In this document: piece by piece, positions 62,401 through 64,000 of the stretch | Layout: every line of letters begins with the position of its first letter | How positions within the stretch are numbered: the first letter of the stretch is position 1 | Source of the DNA: Akkermansiaceae bacterium UBA2381 | Lineage (GTDB): Bacteria; Verrucomicrobiota; Verrucomicrobiia; Verrucomicrobiales; DEV007 | DNA: 64,000 nt | Assembly: GCA_002344215.1 (NCBI GenBank) | Contig: DDSV01000003.1 | Coordinates: forward strand, 1-64,000 | Direction: 5' to 3' | Position numbers and translations under genes: made by a program | The notes under the pieces: generated by a model | What the model was told of the DNA's origin: nothing | Database searches by the model: none | Seen by the model: only the letters and a program-made list of their open reading frames with translations

Positions 62401-63171
62401 ATGGAGACGAAGGGATCCCATCGGCCATTAATTGTTCTGGTTCTCTCTCTCTTTCTACGTGAGGACTCCGCGCTGGGACAAGCCATCGAGTCTCCCTGGC
62501 ATGCGAGGTGCGGGCAGATAGTCGCGGTCATCGCAAAGACATGGGAGAGCCCGGCGGGTGGAATGATTTGTCTCCACAGGGGGCAGCGTGGATGGGAGGT
62601 TCATCAGGAATGGACCCCGGTCACGGTCGGAAGGGCGGGGCTCGGTCTGGGGGTCGGACTGCATGCCGCAACCTTGAAGGGACCGGAGAAGAGGGAAGGG
62701 GATAAGAGAGCTCCGGCAGGGATCTTCCCGCTGGAGTTTGCTTTCGGGACGAAAGATTTTTCGCCCGCTACGTTTCTCTATCGACGTACGACGAGAGATG
62801 ATTTTTGGGTCGATGATGTCCGTTCGAATTTTTACAATCAGTGGGTCCGGATCAACGATCCCGGAATCAAGCCCGACTGGAGCTCCGCCGAAACTCTGAG
62901 GAGAGCGGACGGCATCTACGACTACGCCATCGTTGTCGGGCACAATCGGCTTCGTGTCATACCCGGTCGTGGTAGCGCCATCTTCATGCATGCGTGGTAT
63001 GGCCCGGGGGTCCCGACAATAGGCTGCACGGCGATGGAAAAAAGCAGGGTCAAATCGCTGATCGAGTGGCTCGAGCTTGATCGCCATCCGGTTTTGATTC
63101 AGGGGCCGGAGGAACTGATTCCTGTGCTTGAGCTTCCCGAGGAGGTGCGCACCATCCTGAGAGGCGGATAG
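62401..63171 (+). CDS. Exported L,D-transpeptidase (YkuD-like) domain protein
   Basis: The 256-aa protein has a signal-like N-terminus (RPLIVLVLSLFLREDSALGQA) and a YkuD-type fold. KRAPAGIFPLEFAFG is the classical start of the catalytic domain, and IFMHAWYGPGVPTIGCTAM supplies His and the nucleophilic Cys. The usual SHGC is changed to TIGC, seen in some YkuD-like proteins. It could cross-link or modify peptidoglycan, or be a catalytically altered relative. Starts at 62320 (GTG overlapping the glutaminase stop) and 62362 are possible; 62401 best fits the signal peptide. Confidence 0.8.
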   Translation: METKGSHRPLIVLVLSLFLREDSALGQAIESPWHARCGQIVAVIAKTWESPAGGMICLHRGQRGWEVHQEWTPVTVGRAGLGLGVGLHAATLKGPEKREGDKRAPAGIFPLEFAFGTKDFSPATFLYRRTTRDDFWVDDVRSNFYNQWVRINDPGIKPDWSSAETLRRADGIYDYAIVVGHNRLRVIPGRGSAIFMHAWYGPGVPTIGCTAMEKSRVKSLIEWLELDRHPVLIQGPEELIPVLELPEEVRTILRGG

Positions 63172-63257
63172 TCGTGTCCCGCGCTGAATTCCACCTCCCT
63201 GTTCGCGGCGCTTTTTTTGTGTTCAGAGGGATCGCGTTTTTGGCATCCTTTGAAATC

Positions 63258-64000
63258 ATGACATTGAATAATTTTACGGCCGGGATGATCGCGGTGTGCC
63301 TGATAACCGGTGGAATCCTCCCGGCACAGGATGGAAAAGACGGGAGCGCAGGAGTGGCGGGATCAGATCAGGCTGCTGAGGTGATCAAGACCTTTGGCGG
63401 TCGCGGTGCCCTTGCCGACGGATCGAAGCCGACGCCTCCGGAAGAAGCTCTGGGAAAGTTCACCCTGAGAGACGGGTTTGAACTCAAACTCATCGTTTCC
63501 GAGCCTGAGGTTGAGCAGCCTCTTTCGCTTGCCTGGGATGCCAGGGGGCGCCTCTGGGTGGTGCAATACCGGCAGTATCAGTTCCCGGCGGGATTGAAGA
63601 TCGTGGAGTACGACAACCATCTTCGGGCGCGATTCGACAAGATTCCGCTCCCTCCTCCGGCCGGGGAAAAGGGAGCCGATGTCATCAGTGTCTTCGAAGA
63701 CACCGATAAGGACGGGGTTTTTGATTCGAAGAAGGACGTGATCACCGGGCTTAACATTGCCACCTCCGTCGCGATCGGAGCGGGAGGAATCTGGGTGGCG
63801 AATCCTCCCTATCTCCTCTTCTACCCGGATGCTGACGGCGATGATGTTCCCGATACTGATCCGGTGGTGAAGCTTTCCGGTTTCGGAATCGAGGATACCC
63901 ACTCGGTCATGAACAGTCTGACCTGGGGCCCCGATGGTTGGCTCTATGGTGTCAACGGCAGTACCACGACCGGAAAAGTGATCAATCCCGCGACGGGAAA
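63258..64000 (+). CDS. PVC-type dehydrogenase/heme-binding protein, 3' end beyond the window
   Basis: An open frame from ATG 63258 runs off the window end (247 codons seen). It starts with a signal peptide (NNFTAGMIAVCLITGGILPA). It then matches the PVC-type membrane-bound dehydrogenase N-terminus: FTLRDGFELKLIVSEPEVEQ (family start), LAWDARGRLWVVQYRQY, ISVFEDTDKDGVFDSKK and SLTWGPDGWLYGVNGS. By analogy with relatives, the missing part may hold HEAT repeats and a c-type heme site. It lies 86 bp after the L,D-transpeptidase-like gene. The overlapping minus-strand frame at 63363-63902 is a shadow. Confidence 0.9.
   Translation, partial: MTLNNFTAGMIAVCLITGGILPAQDGKDGSAGVAGSDQAAEVIKTFGGRGALADGSKPTPPEEALGKFTLRDGFELKLIVSEPEVEQPLSLAWDARGRLWVVQYRQYQFPAGLKIVEYDNHLRARFDKIPLPPPAGEKGADVISVFEDTDKDGVFDSKKDVITGLNIATSVAIGAGGIWVANPPYLLFYPDADGDDVPDTDPVVKLSGFGIEDTHSVMNSLTWGPDGWLYGVNGSTTTGKVINPATG

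Overview
The window most likely comes from a member of the Verrucomicrobiota (PVC group). The evidence is gene content: two PVC-type dehydrogenase/heme-binding proteins (one fused to a DUF1080 domain and a cytochrome c domain), a pseudopilin cassette like those widespread in Verrucomicrobia, a secreted sialate O-acetylesterase, a secreted ceramidase-LamG protein, a PQQ-repeat protein and a DUF3500 Tat protein. Outer-membrane proteins (TpsB, a TolC-like factor, a small beta-barrel) show a Gram-negative envelope. Shine-Dalgarno motifs are rarely obvious, so many starts were chosen from signal peptides, domain borders and gene overlaps. No transposase, integrase, phage gene or CRISPR array is visible.

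Layout. 1-2.6 kb: an ABC exporter ATPase, its permease and an unknown 328-aa protein, closed by an intrinsic terminator. 2.8-8.2 kb: a six-gene operon of three unknown exported proteins followed by small, medium and large pseudopilins in the order of a type II secretion tip complex (I-J-K-like), with TGATG stop-start coupling. 8.5-21.7 kb: a minus-strand run with the DUF1080/PVC/cytochrome c protein, YebC, ceramidase-LamG, an FAD oxidoreductase with ThiG, MscL, an Nramp-like transporter and sialate O-acetylesterase. 21.9-29.9 kb: exported MsrA (+), a zinc alcohol dehydrogenase, class I fumarase, DUF3500 with cytochrome c, and OpgH with an unknown membrane partner. 30-33.3 kb: an ABC exporter (+) convergent with a PQQ-repeat protein.

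33.5-39.1 kb is a manganese-type uptake locus. It has a lipoprotein binding protein, an ATPase, a permease fused to a DtxR-like C-terminus, a second permease and an overlapping outer-membrane-barrel gene. A DtxR/MntR regulator is divergent, and a perfect 9-4-9 palindrome sits between them. 39.3-46.6 kb: tRNA-Ser(GGA) with a strong terminator, then a six-gene + strand cluster (TolC/NodT-like, MacA-like, MacB ATPase, MacB permease, OmpR-type regulator, sensor kinase).

46.7-63.2 kb: a two-partner secretion operon (FecR-domain protein, 2964-aa FHA-type exoprotein with two classes of long tandem repeats, TpsB). It is divergent from a CHASE2 adenylate/guanylate cyclase, which is followed by a glutaminase-STAS-cNMP-binding fusion and an L,D-transpeptidase-like protein. 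A cyclase next to a cyclic-nucleotide-binding enzyme suggests a local second-messenger circuit. The window ends inside a second PVC-type dehydrogenase.

Intergenic spaces hold three copies of a composite REP-like double hairpin, with compensatory changes in one copy, and one cloverleaf-like element with complementary loops.
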